This document shows, piece by piece, positions 34,211 to 43,213 of a DNA stretch of 48,172 nucleotides. The notes under the pieces are model-generated. The model worked only from the letters and a program-made list of their open reading frames with translations. It searched no databases and was not told where the DNA came from. Position numbers and translations under genes: made by a program. Source of the stretch: Planctomycetota bacterium (lineage in GTDB: Bacteria; Planctomycetota; PLA2; JAEUHO01); the NCBI GenBank assembly GCA_030066775.1, contig JASJAY010000066.1, forward strand, positions 1 to 48,172, written 5' to 3'. The first letter of the stretch is position 1. Each line of letters begins with the position of its first letter.

Positions 34211-35125
34211 ATGAGCCAGGCCGGCGCCGCCGAGCTCGCCGACGTGCTGGCGGAGGTGCGCCGCATCGACATCCAGACGCGGCGGCTCGTGACGGGCGTC
34301 ATGGCGGGCGGCTACCTCAGCGTCTTCCGCGGGGCGGGCATCGAGTTCGAGTCGGTGCGCGAGTACTCGCCCGGGGACGACCCGCGCTCCGTCGACTGGA
34401 ACGTGACGGCTCGCATCGGACGCCCGTTCGTCAAGACGTACGTGGACGAGCGCGACCTCACGGTCCTCTTCGTGCTCGATCTCTCCGCCTCGATGGGTGG
34501 GGGATTCGGGGGCTGGTCCGCGCGGCAGACCGCGGCGCGCGTGTGTGCGTGCCTCGCGCTCTCGGCCGCGCGCAATGGCGACCGCGTCGGCCTCGTCGCC
34601 TTCAGCGACGGCGTCGACGCGTTCGTGTCGCCGCGTGCTGGATCCAGCCACGCGTGGCGCATCGTGCGCGACTGCCTCGCCTTGCCTGCCGCGAGCCCCG
34701 CGACGCGCATGGCGCCGGCGCTCGAGCTCGTGACGCGCGCCGTGCGGCGCCACGCCATCGTCTTCGTCGTGTCGGACTTCCTGTCCGAGGACTGGCAGCG
34801 GCCGCTCGCCGTCTGCGCCCAGCGCCACGATGTGATCGCCGTCCGCCTGCTGACGCCCGAGCTGACGATGCCCGGGCAGCGGCTCATGCAGGTGCGCGAC
34901 CCGGAGACCGGGCAGGCCACGGTGATCGACTGGCGCAGCCCGCGTGTGCGCGCGGCCTATGCCGAGCGCGTGGCGGCGTGGCGGCTGCGCACGGAGAAGC
35001 AGCTCCGCAAGGCCAAGGTCGACCGCATGGACGTGCCCGTACCGCTCGAGCCCGGCGCGGACCACGTGGCGGGGCCGATCCTCAGCTTCTTCCGCATGCG
35101 TGAGCTGCGCGGGAGCAAGAGATGA
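34211..35125 (+). CDS. DUF58-domain protein (VWA-like)
   Basis: 304 residues from ATG 34211, immediately after the MoxR stop. It has the DUF58 signature EYSPGDDPRSVDWNVTARIG and a von Willebrand A-like domain with the MIDAS metal site LDLSASMGGG (Asp90 in DxSxS). The C-terminal FFRMRELRGSK is short. DUF58 proteins are the usual cytoplasmic partners of MoxR ATPases. No transmembrane helix is seen. The stop overlaps the next start by four bases (ATGA at 35122-35125), so expression is coupled. Confidence 0.93.
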   Translation: MSQAGAAELADVLAEVRRIDIQTRRLVTGVMAGGYLSVFRGAGIEFESVREYSPGDDPRSVDWNVTARIGRPFVKTYVDERDLTVLFVLDLSASMGGGFGGWSARQTAARVCACLALSAARNGDRVGLVAFSDGVDAFVSPRAGSSHAWRIVRDCLALPAASPATRMAPALELVTRAVRRHAIVFVVSDFLSEDWQRPLAVCAQRHDVIAVRLLTPELTMPGQRLMQVRDPETGQATVIDWRSPRVRAAYAERVAAWRLRTEKQLRKAKVDRMDVPVPLEPGADHVAGPILSFFRMRELRGSKR

Positions 35126-36042
35126 GGCGCGGCGGTGTGTTGCTGCTGCTCACGCTTGCCCTTGCCGCGTGCGGCGAGGCGCCGGCGATTCCGCCGGTCG
35201 ATCTGCAGCTGACGGTCCAGGCCGACACGGAGAACGTCGAGCTCGGTCGCGCGTTTCCCGTAACGGTCGTTCGCGTCTGGCACACGGCGCTCGAGCCCGA
35301 GCCCTTCGACGACGCGATGCTGGCCCCGCTCTCGCTCGTGCTCGAGTCGAGCACGCGCACCGAGGACGGCACACGCGTCATGGAGACGCGCCGCTTCCGC
35401 GCCTATGCCTTCACGCGACGGGACGTCGTCGTGCGCTCGCCCGTCTTCCGGGCGCGGAGCGCCGAGGGCGAGGTCCGCGTGGCCAAGGCCGACAGCCTGC
35501 GCCTCCGCGTCGAGCCGCTGCTCGACCCCGACGCAACCGGCGAGCCGGAGCTGCCGGGCGGGCCCTTGCCCGAGCGCACGAACTGGACGCCGCTTTGGAT
35601 CCTGCTCGCCGTGGCGCTCGCGGCGACGGCAACGTTTGGCTTCGTGCGCCGGCGGGAGCACCCGGGCGAGGCACCCCCGGAACCCGCCCCGGAACCGAAG
35701 CGCGACGGGTGGGCGCAGGTCGAGCTGGACGCGCTGCGGGCTGAGGCGCGCGACGATCCCGAGGCCTTGCGCGCGACGACGTACGCGATTGGTCGCCTCG
35801 CGCGCCGCTTCGCGGCCGCGACCTACGACCTGCGCACGCGCGAGCGGACCACCCCCGAGATTGTCCGGGCGGCGCGCGGCGCGGCGTCGGTTCCCGCGCC
35901 GGCGCGCGAGCACCTGGCGTCGCTCCTGCCGGCCTGCGACCTCGTGACCTTCGGTGCGTTCCCGTCGTCGCCCGCAGCGCGGGATGCGCTCTTCGATGAA
36001 GCCGAGCGCCTGATCGCCGTCGCGCCGGAGGCGCGCGACTGA
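35122..36042 (+). CDS. Membrane-anchored lipoprotein in Bat operon, BatD-like layout
   Basis: 306 residues from ATG 35122. A lipoprotein signal ends LALAAC. A beta-rich external region (~25-150; LQLTVQADTENVELGRAF, FRAYAFTRRDVVVRSPVFR) is followed by one membrane helix at ~155-175 (WTPLWILLAVALAATATFGF) and a helical cytoplasmic tail (~180-306; WAQVELDALRAEARDDPEAL). This external-beta/TM/internal-helix layout is like BatD and DUF4381 proteins but with a lipobox, and sequence similarity to either is low. It sits between DUF58 and the first VWA gene, where DUF4381-type genes often lie. The start overlaps the DUF58 stop and its own stop overlaps the next start (TGATG). Confidence 0.7.
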   Translation: MRRGGVLLLLTLALAACGEAPAIPPVDLQLTVQADTENVELGRAFPVTVVRVWHTALEPEPFDDAMLAPLSLVLESSTRTEDGTRVMETRRFRAYAFTRRDVVVRSPVFRARSAEGEVRVAKADSLRLRVEPLLDPDATGEPELPGGPLPERTNWTPLWILLAVALAATATFGFVRRREHPGEAPPEPAPEPKRDGWAQVELDALRAEARDDPEALRATTYAIGRLARRFAAATYDLRTRERTTPEIVRAARGAASVPAPAREHLASLLPACDLVTFGAFPSSPAARDALFDEAERLIAVAPEARD

Positions 36043-37049
36043 TGGCAATGTTCGAGTCGCTCACCGGCTACACGCTGCGGGATCCCGCCCTCCTGCTTGT
36101 GCTGGGGCTCGTGCCGCTCGCGCTCTGGATCGGGCTGCGACGCGGCGCGCCGGCGGTGCGCTTCGCGCCCGGCGGCTTGTTCGATGACGGGGGTCTCGGG
36201 CTCCCGCGGACGTGGCGCGTGCGCTGGCGGTCGCTGCCGCGCGTCCTGCAGGTGCTCGGCATTGCGTGCGTCGTGCTGGCGTTCGCGCGGCCGGCCGAGC
36301 GCGAGGCGCTGCCGCAGCGCGCGGTCGGGCTCGACATCCTCCTGTGTCTCGACACCTCCTCGTCGATGTCGTCACGCGACATGGATCAGCGCCGCACGCG
36401 CCTCGACGTCGCGCGCGACGCGGCCGCGCGCTTCATCGAAGGGCGCCCGCACGACCGCATCGGCCTGATCACCTTCGCGCGCTTTCCCGACGTGCGCTGC
36501 CCGCTCACCCTCGACCACGAGGCGCTCACGGCGATCCTCGGCGAGGTCCGCCCTGTCGAGGGCGAGGGCCCCGAGGACGCGACGGGCATCGGCACGGCCG
36601 TCGCGCGCGCGGCGCAGGTCTTCGAGGCGGGTGCGTCGCCCTCCCGGGTCGTGATCCTGCTGACCGACGGCGTCGAGAACGTCGCGCTCCAGGGCAAGCA
36701 GGGCGAGATTCCGCCCACGCATGCCGCGCAGCTGTGCGAGCGCCTCGGCGTGCGCGTGTACGGCATCGTGGCCGGCGTGGGGCGGCGCGCGGCCGACGGC
36801 TCGCTCGTGGCCCTCGACACGCAGGCGATGCAGGACATGGCATTGCGCACGGGGGGCACGTTCCACCGCGCGCGCGATGCGGACGCCGTGGACCGCGTCT
36901 ACGAGCGCATCGACCAGCTCGAGACGAGCGCGCTGGAGGAGCCGCGCTACGTACTGGAGGACCGCTATCTTCCGTTCCTCATCCTCGGGCTCGTCCTGCT
37001 CGCGTTGGGTCTCGTGCTCGGCGCAACCGTGTTCGAGGTGCTGCCATGA
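36042..37049 (+). CDS. batA: VWA-domain membrane protein, BatA-like
   Basis: 335 residues from ATG 36042. Two N-terminal membrane helices (~13-32, ~67-84), a von Willebrand A domain with MIDAS motif LCLDTSSSMSSRD (Asp104), and a C-terminal membrane helix (~307-330; LPFLILGLVLLALGLVL). This BatA architecture places the VWA domain in the periplasm. In other bacteria Bat proteins are implicated in aerotolerance or envelope stress and work with MoxR. It has normal length and an intact metal site. The stop overlaps the BatB-like start by four bases. Confidence 0.9.
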   Translation: MAMFESLTGYTLRDPALLLVLGLVPLALWIGLRRGAPAVRFAPGGLFDDGGLGLPRTWRVRWRSLPRVLQVLGIACVVLAFARPAEREALPQRAVGLDILLCLDTSSSMSSRDMDQRRTRLDVARDAAARFIEGRPHDRIGLITFARFPDVRCPLTLDHEALTAILGEVRPVEGEGPEDATGIGTAVARAAQVFEAGASPSRVVILLTDGVENVALQGKQGEIPPTHAAQLCERLGVRVYGIVAGVGRRAADGSLVALDTQAMQDMALRTGGTFHRARDADAVDRVYERIDQLETSALEEPRYVLEDRYLPFLILGLVLLALGLVLGATVFEVLP

Positions 37050-38053
37050 GCGGCGTCGCCCTCTTCCTCCACGCGGACTGGCTGCCGCTCCTCCTGCTCG
37101 CGCCGCTGCTCTACGGCGCGCTGGAGCTGCGCGAGCGTCGACGGCGTAGAACGCTGCGCCAGGTGATCGGCCGGCGCGCGGCGGAGCTCACGCAGGAGTC
37201 CGCCCGGAAGCGGCGCGCGTTCCGGCGCGTGGCCGTTTCGCTCGGCGTCCTGTTGGCCCTGCTCGCCGCGCTCGGCCCGTTGGTAGGGGAGGCGGAAGGC
37301 CAGCCCGAGTGGCGCGGCGTCGACCTCGTCGTCTGCCTGGATGTCTCGCGCTCCATGTGGGCGCGCGACCTCGCGCCCGATCGTCTGGGGCGTGCACACC
37401 AGACGATCCGCACGCTCGCGGAGACGGCCGAGGGCGATCGGCTCGCGCTCGTGGCCTTCGCGGGTGAAGCGCGCCTGCTGGTGCCGCTGACGCGCGACCG
37501 CAAGACGTTCACGCAGCTGGCCGAGCAAGCCGATCCCACCGTCGTGCGCAAGGGCGGCACCGATCTCGGTGCCGCGCTCGAGACAGCGCTGCGTGCCTTG
37601 GAGGGCAGTGCCAGCGAGCACAGCGCGATCCTCCTGCTCACGGACGGCGAGGATCTCGAGGGCCGCGGCGCACGCGCGGCGGCGGCGTGCCGGCAGCGCG
37701 GCATCGCCGTACACACGATCGGCTACGGGACCGCGCTCGGCAGCAAGATCGTGCTCGCGGACGACGGTCGCGAGACGTTCCTCCGCGATCGGCGCGGCCG
37801 CGAGGTCATCTCGGCGCTCGATGCGACCAGCCTGCGCCGCGTTGCCGATGCGGCGGACGGCGAGTACGTCGACGCCGCGGCGTCGACGGCCCCGCTGGCC
37901 TCGCTCTACACGGACCACATCCGCCCGCGCGCGCAGCGCGCGCTCGCGACCGCCGGATCAGGACGACCGGCCAACCGGTTCCAGTGGCCGCTCGGCTTGG
38001 CCCTGGGCCTCTGGCTCGTGGCGCTCGCGCTCTCCGATCGGAGGCGCTCGTGA
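37046..38053 (+). CDS. batB: VWA-domain membrane protein, BatB-like
   Basis: 335 residues from ATG 37046. N-terminal membrane helices (~10-25, ~62-80), a von Willebrand A domain with MIDAS CLDVSRSMWARD (Asp99), GGTDLGAALETALRAL and ILLLTDGEDLEGRGA, and a C-terminal helix (WPLGLALGLWLVALAL). It is a paralogue of the preceding BatA-like protein. The GTG start of the next gene overlaps its stop (GTGA at 38050-38053). BatA and BatB are thought to form a complex in the membrane; the duplication here is normal for Bat operons. Confidence 0.9.
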   Translation: MSGVALFLHADWLPLLLLAPLLYGALELRERRRRRTLRQVIGRRAAELTQESARKRRAFRRVAVSLGVLLALLAALGPLVGEAEGQPEWRGVDLVVCLDVSRSMWARDLAPDRLGRAHQTIRTLAETAEGDRLALVAFAGEARLLVPLTRDRKTFTQLAEQADPTVVRKGGTDLGAALETALRALEGSASEHSAILLLTDGEDLEGRGARAAAACRQRGIAVHTIGYGTALGSKIVLADDGRETFLRDRRGREVISALDATSLRRVADAADGEYVDAAASTAPLASLYTDHIRPRAQRALATAGSGRPANRFQWPLGLALGLWLVALALSDRRRS

Positions 38054-38793
38054 GTCGCGGCGGCACATTCCTCATCCTGTTGCTCGCCGCGGTGCTCGTG
38101 GGCTGCGACCGCACGGCGGAGGGGCGCGCGGCGTACGAGGAGGGGCGCTTCACCGACGCCCTCGACGCGTTCGACAAGGCGATCGCCGAGGCCGGCGACG
38201 ACGTGCCGCCGGTGCTCTACTACGACCAGGCGTTGGCCGCGCTCGCGGCGGGGGATCCGGCACGCGCCGAGGAGGCGGCGCAGCGGGCGCTCGAGCAGGC
38301 CGACGCGGAGATCGCGGCGCTGTGTCACTTCGTGCGCGGCAACACGGCCTACGCACGCTCGCTCGTGGCCGAGGAGGAAGCGAAGAAGCCCGGCGCCGAC
38401 CCGCGCGCCTACCAGTGGGCGATCGCAGAGACCGAGGACGCACTCGCCGCGTGGCGCATGGCGGCGTCGGCGCGCGCCGACTGGCCGGCCGCGCGGCGCA
38501 ACGTCGAGCGTGCGCTGCTTCGCCTCGAGCAGCTGCGCGAGCGCAAGAAGACCGGCGGAAAGCCCAAGCCCAAGCCGGGCGACGGCAAGAAGCCGCCCGA
38601 CGACCCGCCGAAGCCCAAGCCGCCCCCGAAGGACAAGCGGCAGGAACCGGACACGGCGGTCGCGAAGGGGGAGCTGCCGGCGAACGAGGTGCTCGGCCTG
38701 CTGGAGCTCCTGCGCGAGAAGGAGTCGCAGAAGCGCGCGTCGCGTCGCGCCGCGCGGCGCGCCAGGGCTGCCGAGGTGGAGCGGGACTGGTGA
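38050..38793 (+). CDS. batC: TPR lipoprotein, BatC-like
   Basis: 247 residues from GTG 38050. The lipoprotein signal ends AVLVGC. Residues ~25-165 hold TPR-like helical pairs (GRAAYEEGRFTDALDAFDKA, LYYDQALAALAAGDPARAEE). A Lys/Pro-rich linker (KPKPKPGDGKKPPDDPPKPK) and a short C-terminal helix rich in Arg (SQKRASRRAARRARA) follow. BatC proteins are small TPR proteins that bind the VWA partners. The start overlaps the BatB stop and its own stop overlaps the BatD start by four bases. Confidence 0.85.
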   Translation: MSRGGTFLILLLAAVLVGCDRTAEGRAAYEEGRFTDALDAFDKAIAEAGDDVPPVLYYDQALAALAAGDPARAEEAAQRALEQADAEIAALCHFVRGNTAYARSLVAEEEAKKPGADPRAYQWAIAETEDALAAWRMAASARADWPAARRNVERALLRLEQLRERKKTGGKPKPKPGDGKKPPDDPPKPKPPPKDKRQEPDTAVAKGELPANEVLGLLELLREKESQKRASRRAARRARAAEVERDW

Positions 38794-40250
38794 GAACGCT
38801 CCTTGTGATCGTGCTCGTGGGGGGCCTCTTGGCTCCGCTTGCGGCCGCCGACGAGGACGGGCCCGTCGACCGCGTCGAGGTCGCGATCGAGACCGAGCGC
38901 GAGACGCGCTTCGTCGGCGAGGTCTGCGTCGTGTCCGTGCGGCTGGGCTTCGACGCGCAGTGGTTCGAGGAGCACGCCGTCCCCCTGTTCCGGCAGGAGG
39001 TCGACCTCCCCCTGCATCTGCGCGTGCCCTGGCTGGATGGCGCCGAGGGCTTCGAGGCGCTTCCCGCCCCGCAGGACGCCGCCGCGGCAGGCCGCGCCGG
39101 CGCGCGCATCGCGGTGAACGACGCGCTGCTGCGCCTCACGCGCCTCCCCGACAAGACGCGCGGCGGACGCACCTGGCACCGGTACGAGCTCACACGTCGG
39201 TACGTCGTGGGGAAAGGGGAGGCGCGGGTCCTCGAGGCACCCGTGGTGCGCTTCGCGCACGCGACGCGCTTCGAGGAGGGCTTTCTCGACGAGCGCGTGC
39301 CGCTCGATCGTCGCGAGGCCACGGCGCAGGGGGAGCCGCTGACGCTCATCGTCATGCCGTTGCCGGGCCTGGGCCGGCCGGCGTCGTTCGTCGATGCGAT
39401 CGGGTCGTTCCAGGTCCGCGCCGAGGCCAGTGCGAGCGAGGTCGAGGTCGGTGAGACGCTGCGCGTCACGGTGACGATCGAAGGCGAAGGCAACCTGGAG
39501 CGCCTGACTCCGCCGGCCGCCGATCGCTTCACGGGCTTCCACGTCTACGGCGTGATCGACGACAAGCAGAACCCGACGCGGACGATCCAGTATGAGCTCG
39601 CCCCGCTCGCGGCCGACGTGCAGGGTGTGCCTGCGATCGAGCTCGCGTACTTCGATCCGACGCCGCCCGCGGGCTATCGCGTGGCGACGACGCAGCCCAT
39701 CCCGCTCGCGGTGAGGGGGGAGCCGGGGCCTGAGGACGTGGTCGTCCCCCCCGGTCCGCGGACGTTCCCGAGCGAGTCCGAGGATTCACAACCGGCAGAG
39801 CCGGAGCGCGTTCCTGTGCTCGCCTTCGTGCTGATCGGCGGGCTGCTGGTGGCGTTCCTCAGCGTGCTCGGCTGGGCGGTCGTGCTGCGGCGCCGGCTCG
39901 TGGCAGAACGGCATGCGCCGGCCATCGCTCGCGAAGCGCGGGTCCGGGCCGCCCAGGATGCGCTCACGGAGACGGTCGAGTCCGCCGGCACGGGCGGTGA
40001 GCAGACCCTGCGCGCCTACCTCGCTGCCGAGCTCGACTGCCCGCCGGCGGCGCTGGTCGACCCGGAGCTCACGGGCATGTTGCTCGACGCCGGCATCGAG
40101 CGTCAGCTTGCGGCGCGCGTCGCTGCGTATCTCGATGCGTCGCTCGCGCTGCGCTACGGGGCGCCCGGGCAAGGCGAAACGCCGCGGCTGGATCCCGATC
40201 TCGTAGGCGAGGTCCGGGCCGCGTTCGAGCGCCGCGCCCGCCGCGGCTGA
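38790..40250 (+). CDS. batD: BatD-like membrane protein
   Basis: 486 residues from GTG 38790. A signal peptide ends LAAADEDG. A large beta-sandwich region covers ~30-330, with RVEVAIETERETRFVGEVCV and, in a second unit, ASASEVEVGETLRVTVTIEG. The segment VHVYGV-like FHVYGVIDDKQNPTRTIQYE then LAPLAADVQGVPAIEL is characteristic of BatD (oxygen-tolerance) proteins. One membrane helix spans ~340-365, followed by a helical cytoplasmic tail. It closes the operon; the minus-strand ankyrin gene ends 12 bases beyond. A GCGGC/GCCGC hairpin at 40243-40255 spans the stop, too short to call a terminator. Confidence 0.88.
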   Translation: MRTLLVIVLVGGLLAPLAAADEDGPVDRVEVAIETERETRFVGEVCVVSVRLGFDAQWFEEHAVPLFRQEVDLPLHLRVPWLDGAEGFEALPAPQDAAAAGRAGARIAVNDALLRLTRLPDKTRGGRTWHRYELTRRYVVGKGEARVLEAPVVRFAHATRFEEGFLDERVPLDRREATAQGEPLTLIVMPLPGLGRPASFVDAIGSFQVRAEASASEVEVGETLRVTVTIEGEGNLERLTPPAADRFTGFHVYGVIDDKQNPTRTIQYELAPLAADVQGVPAIELAYFDPTPPAGYRVATTQPIPLAVRGEPGPEDVVVPPGPRTFPSESEDSQPAEPERVPVLAFVLIGGLLVAFLSVLGWAVVLRRRLVAERHAPAIAREARVRAAQDALTETVESAGTGGEQTLRAYLAAELDCPPAALVDPELTGMLLDAGIERQLAARVAAYLDASLALRYGAPGQGETPRLDPDLVGEVRAAFERRARRG

Positions 40251-40262
40251 GCCGCACGAAGG

Positions 40263-41849
40263 TCAGCGGCCGTCGTCGATCTCACCGGCGGCCTTGCCGA
40301 GCAAGGTGGCGAGCTCGGTATAGCCGTTCTTGCGCGCGATCGCGTAGGGTATGCGCCGCTGCTTGTCTTCTGCGCGCGGGTCGGCTTCCTTCGCAAGAAG
40401 CGCCGCGGCGATTTTCAGGCGGCCCGGCAAGCGCGCCTTCTCGTCGGGGCGATCGGAGAGGTCCGGCTTGTCGGAGTCGAATAGGGAATCCACGAAGGAG
40501 CGGGACGCCACGGCGTGCAGCGGCGTCGAGCCGCGGTCGTCGGTGAGGCGCACGTTCGCGCCCCGCTCGATGAGCAGCAGGGCGCTGTCGACGTGTGCTT
40601 CCTGGGCGGCTTCGTGCAGCGCCGTGCGCTTGCGCCGATTGGGCTCGTCCGCCTTGGCGCCCGCATCCAGGAGCGTTCGCGTGATCTCCACCTGCGCGAG
40701 CCCCGCGTGCAGCGGCGTCTGGCCGCTCGCGGTCTTGAGCGTCACGTCGGCCTTGGCCACGACCAAGGCGCGCACGGCCGCCGTGTGCCCGTTGAAGGCG
40801 GCTTCGTAGAGCGCCGTGAAGCTCTCCGACTGGTGGCGCGCGTTCACGCTCGCACCCTGCTCCACGAGGAAGGCGATCATGGCGGCGTGACCGGCCTTGG
40901 CGGCCTCGTGCAGGGGCGTGGTGCCGTCGCGATCCGACGGGTCGATCAGCGCGCCGGCGTCGAGCAGCACGCGCGCGCAGGCCGTCTCGCCGCCCTGGGC
41001 CGCGTAGTGCATGGCCATGAGACCGTGATTCGAGACGACGTCGCGCGACGCCCCGCGCTCGAGGAGGCGCTTCACCGCCGCAGTCTGGCCTCGGCGGGCG
41101 GCCCACATGATCGGGGTGGTGCCGCTCCAGTGCATGCGCAGGTCGACCGGGTCGCCGCGGTCGACGAGCTTGCCGATCGTCTCGAGATCGCCGACGGCCG
41201 CGGCCGTCAGCAGGTCGTGTCGCGCGCCGCGCTCGAGGAGCAGGGCGGTGACCTTCGCGTGGCGGTGGTAGATCGAGAGGTGCAGCGGGCGCCGGCCGTC
41301 GGAGAGGCGCGCGTTGACCATCGCGCCCCGATCGAGGAAGAGCCGCACCAGCTCGAGGTCGCCCTTGTCGGCGGCGAGGGCGAGGGGCGTGCGCCCATAG
41401 CGATCGACGCCCTCGAGGTTGGGCTTGCCGTCGAGCAGGAGGTCGATCAGCGCGCGGTTCTTCTTCTCGATGGCGACGTGCAGGGGCCGGAGCCCCTGCC
41501 CGTTGCGCCGATCGAGCTCCGAGCCGGCCTCGACCAGGAGCCGGACGAGCTTCGCGTCCTGGCGATCGAGCGCGAGGTGGAGGGGCAGGGCGCCGAACTG
41601 CACGAGGTTGACGTCGGCGCCGCGGGCGATCAGCAGCTTCACCACGGGCTCGTGGCCCTTCAGCGTGGCGATGTGCAGCGCGCTCCACGTGTCCTCGGGC
41701 ACTGCGTTCGGGTCGGTCCCGGCGTCGAGCGCGCGCTTCACCGCCTCCAGGTCGCCGGCTTCGGCCGCCGTCAGCAGGTCGGCATGGGCGGCCGGCGCAG
41801 TCGCGAGCAGCCAGAGCAGACACCATCCGAGGATCCACGCGCAGCGCAT
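40263..41849 (-). CDS. Exported ankyrin-repeat protein
   Basis: 528 residues from ATG at 41849. A signal peptide (WILGWCLLWLLATAPAAHA) precedes about 14 ankyrin repeats covering almost the whole protein (GDLEAVKRALDAGTDPNA, WSALHIATLKGHEPVVKLLI, GRTPLALAADKGDLELVRLF, GTTPLHEAAKAGHAAMIAFL, RTALHEAAQEAHVDSALLLI). Ankyrin solenoids bind proteins and no enzymatic domain is visible. Export to the periplasm or outside is expected. It follows the prenyltransferase gene by 31 bases on the same strand and may be co-transcribed, though no functional link is evident. Confidence 0.9.
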   Translation of the reverse strand: MRCAWILGWCLLWLLATAPAAHADLLTAAEAGDLEAVKRALDAGTDPNAVPEDTWSALHIATLKGHEPVVKLLIARGADVNLVQFGALPLHLALDRQDAKLVRLLVEAGSELDRRNGQGLRPLHVAIEKKNRALIDLLLDGKPNLEGVDRYGRTPLALAADKGDLELVRLFLDRGAMVNARLSDGRRPLHLSIYHRHAKVTALLLERGARHDLLTAAAVGDLETIGKLVDRGDPVDLRMHWSGTTPIMWAARRGQTAAVKRLLERGASRDVVSNHGLMAMHYAAQGGETACARVLLDAGALIDPSDRDGTTPLHEAAKAGHAAMIAFLVEQGASVNARHQSESFTALYEAAFNGHTAAVRALVVAKADVTLKTASGQTPLHAGLAQVEITRTLLDAGAKADEPNRRKRTALHEAAQEAHVDSALLLIERGANVRLTDDRGSTPLHAVASRSFVDSLFDSDKPDLSDRPDEKARLPGRLKIAAALLAKEADPRAEDKQRRIPYAIARKNGYTELATLLGKAAGEIDDGR

Positions 41850-41880
41850 ACGTCAGAGCGTACGCGAAGGTCGCCCGGAC

Positions 41881-42675
41881 TCAGCGTCCGAAGCGTCGTT
41901 GGCGCTGCTGGTAGCCGCGGATGATGCGCAGGAAGTCGAGCCGGCGGAACGAGGGGAAGTAGACGTCCGTGAAGAACAGCTCGGAGTAGGCGGACTGCCA
42001 GAGGAGGAAGTTGGAGAGGCGCGACTCGCCGCCGGTGCGGATGATCAGGTCCGGATCGTCGCCACTCGTGTAGAGGTGCTGGCTGAGGACGTCCTCGTCC
42101 ACGCACTCCTCGGTCAGCTCACCGCGCTCGACCTTGCGGATCAGTGCCTTGAACGCGTCCACGATCTCCTGCCGGCCGCTGTAGGCGATGCAGAAGTTCA
42201 GCCGGTACGAGTCGAAGTCCCGCGTGACGCCCTCGACCTTCTCGATGGCGTCGAGCACCTCCTGGGGCAGGAGCTCCGTGCGGCCGAACACCCGCACGCG
42301 GATCTTGTTGCCGAGCACGCGCGGGTCCTCGGCCATGTCGCTCAGCTTGTTGGCGAAGAGCGACATGAGCATGTCGACCTCGGTCGCTTCCCGCTCGAAG
42401 TTCTCCGTGGAGAAGGCGTACAGCGTCATCGTCCGGACGCCGACCTCGCGACCCCACTCGGAGATCTGCTCCACGGTGTCGGAGCCCTCCGTGTGGCCCT
42501 CCCACGGCAGACGGCCCTTGGAACGCGCATGGCGCCGATTGCCGTCCATGATGAAGCCCACGTGGGCCGGGACGGGCAGCTTGCGCACGCGCCGGAGCAG
42601 GTGCTTTTCGTACGCGCCGTAGAGGAGCCGCAGCAGCGGCCCGGGAATGCGCAAGCGGGGAAGCCGGAAACCCAT
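41881..42675 (-). CDS. uppS: cis-Prenyltransferase (undecaprenyl diphosphate synthase family)
   Basis: 264 residues from ATG at 42675. It extends farnesyl diphosphate with isopentenyl units in cis to make the lipid carrier for peptidoglycan and glycan assembly. Family motifs: HVGFIMDGNRRHA with catalytic Asp44, LYAFSTENFERE, NFCIAYSGRQEIV, DDPDLIIRTGGESRLSNFL and WQSAYSELFFTDVYFPSF. The MDGNRR form differs from the MDGNGRWA of most bacterial UppS and resembles archaeal and eukaryotic dolichyl-type enzymes, so product length is uncertain. A 33-residue basic N-terminal extension precedes motif I. The ribosome site is weak. Substrate would come from the mevalonate operon at 5677-10581. Confidence 0.93.
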   Translation of the reverse strand: MGFRLPRLRIPGPLLRLLYGAYEKHLLRRVRKLPVPAHVGFIMDGNRRHARSKGRLPWEGHTEGSDTVEQISEWGREVGVRTMTLYAFSTENFEREATEVDMLMSLFANKLSDMAEDPRVLGNKIRVRVFGRTELLPQEVLDAIEKVEGVTRDFDSYRLNFCIAYSGRQEIVDAFKALIRKVERGELTEECVDEDVLSQHLYTSGDDPDLIIRTGGESRLSNFLLWQSAYSELFFTDVYFPSFRRLDFLRIIRGYQQRQRRFGR

Positions 42676-42760
42676 CCAGCGGGGGAGAATACGGCAAGCA
42701 CCGCGGGAGGCACGGCCGGACCGACCGTCGTGCGTGCGGCATTCGCCGCAGGAGGCAATG

Positions 42761-43213
42761 ATGTCCGAAGCGAAGCGCGTCGAGGTCGCGGGGACCCTGC
42801 TCCGCTGTGCCCACTGCATGGGTGATCGGTTCCTTCGCCGGGGGGGCGACGTGGCATCGCTCTACACGGACCGGGTGTTCTCCCTCGCGGCGCCGTTCGT
42901 GACCTACGCCTGCAGCGCCTGCGGTCATCTCCACTGGTTCGCGGCCGGCGCGCCGCACGACGCCCTGGACGACGACACCACCTGCCTCGATTGCGGTGCG
43001 CTGATGGGCCCGGACGCCTCGACGTGCGGCGCCTGCGGCTGGACCTACGCCGAACCAGCCGAGTCGATCCCCGAGGCACCGCCGCCCGAGCCGATCCCCT
43101 CGGCACCCGAGCCGCCGCCCAAGGCGCCGGACCTCGAAGCATGCCCGCACTGCGGCGCGGCCCGGGGGGTCCGCTCGACGATCTGCGCGGCCTGCGGTCA
43201 GATCTTCGAGTGA
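42761..43213 (+). CDS. Protein with three zinc ribbons
   Basis: 150 residues from the second of two adjacent ATG codons (42761), chosen because AGGAGG sits five bases upstream of it and only two before the first. Six CxxC knuckles form three pairs: CAHC with CSACG, CLDCG with CGACGW, and CPHCG with CAACG, the last two pairs separated by a Pro/Glu linker (EAPPPEPIPSAPEPPPKAP). No catalytic domain is present. Zinc-ribbon strings of this type usually mediate protein or nucleic-acid contacts, and the function is unknown. Divergent from uppS across 85 bases. Confidence 0.78.
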   Translation: MSEAKRVEVAGTLLRCAHCMGDRFLRRGGDVASLYTDRVFSLAAPFVTYACSACGHLHWFAAGAPHDALDDDTTCLDCGALMGPDASTCGACGWTYAEPAESIPEAPPPEPIPSAPEPPPKAPDLEACPHCGAARGVRSTICAACGQIFE

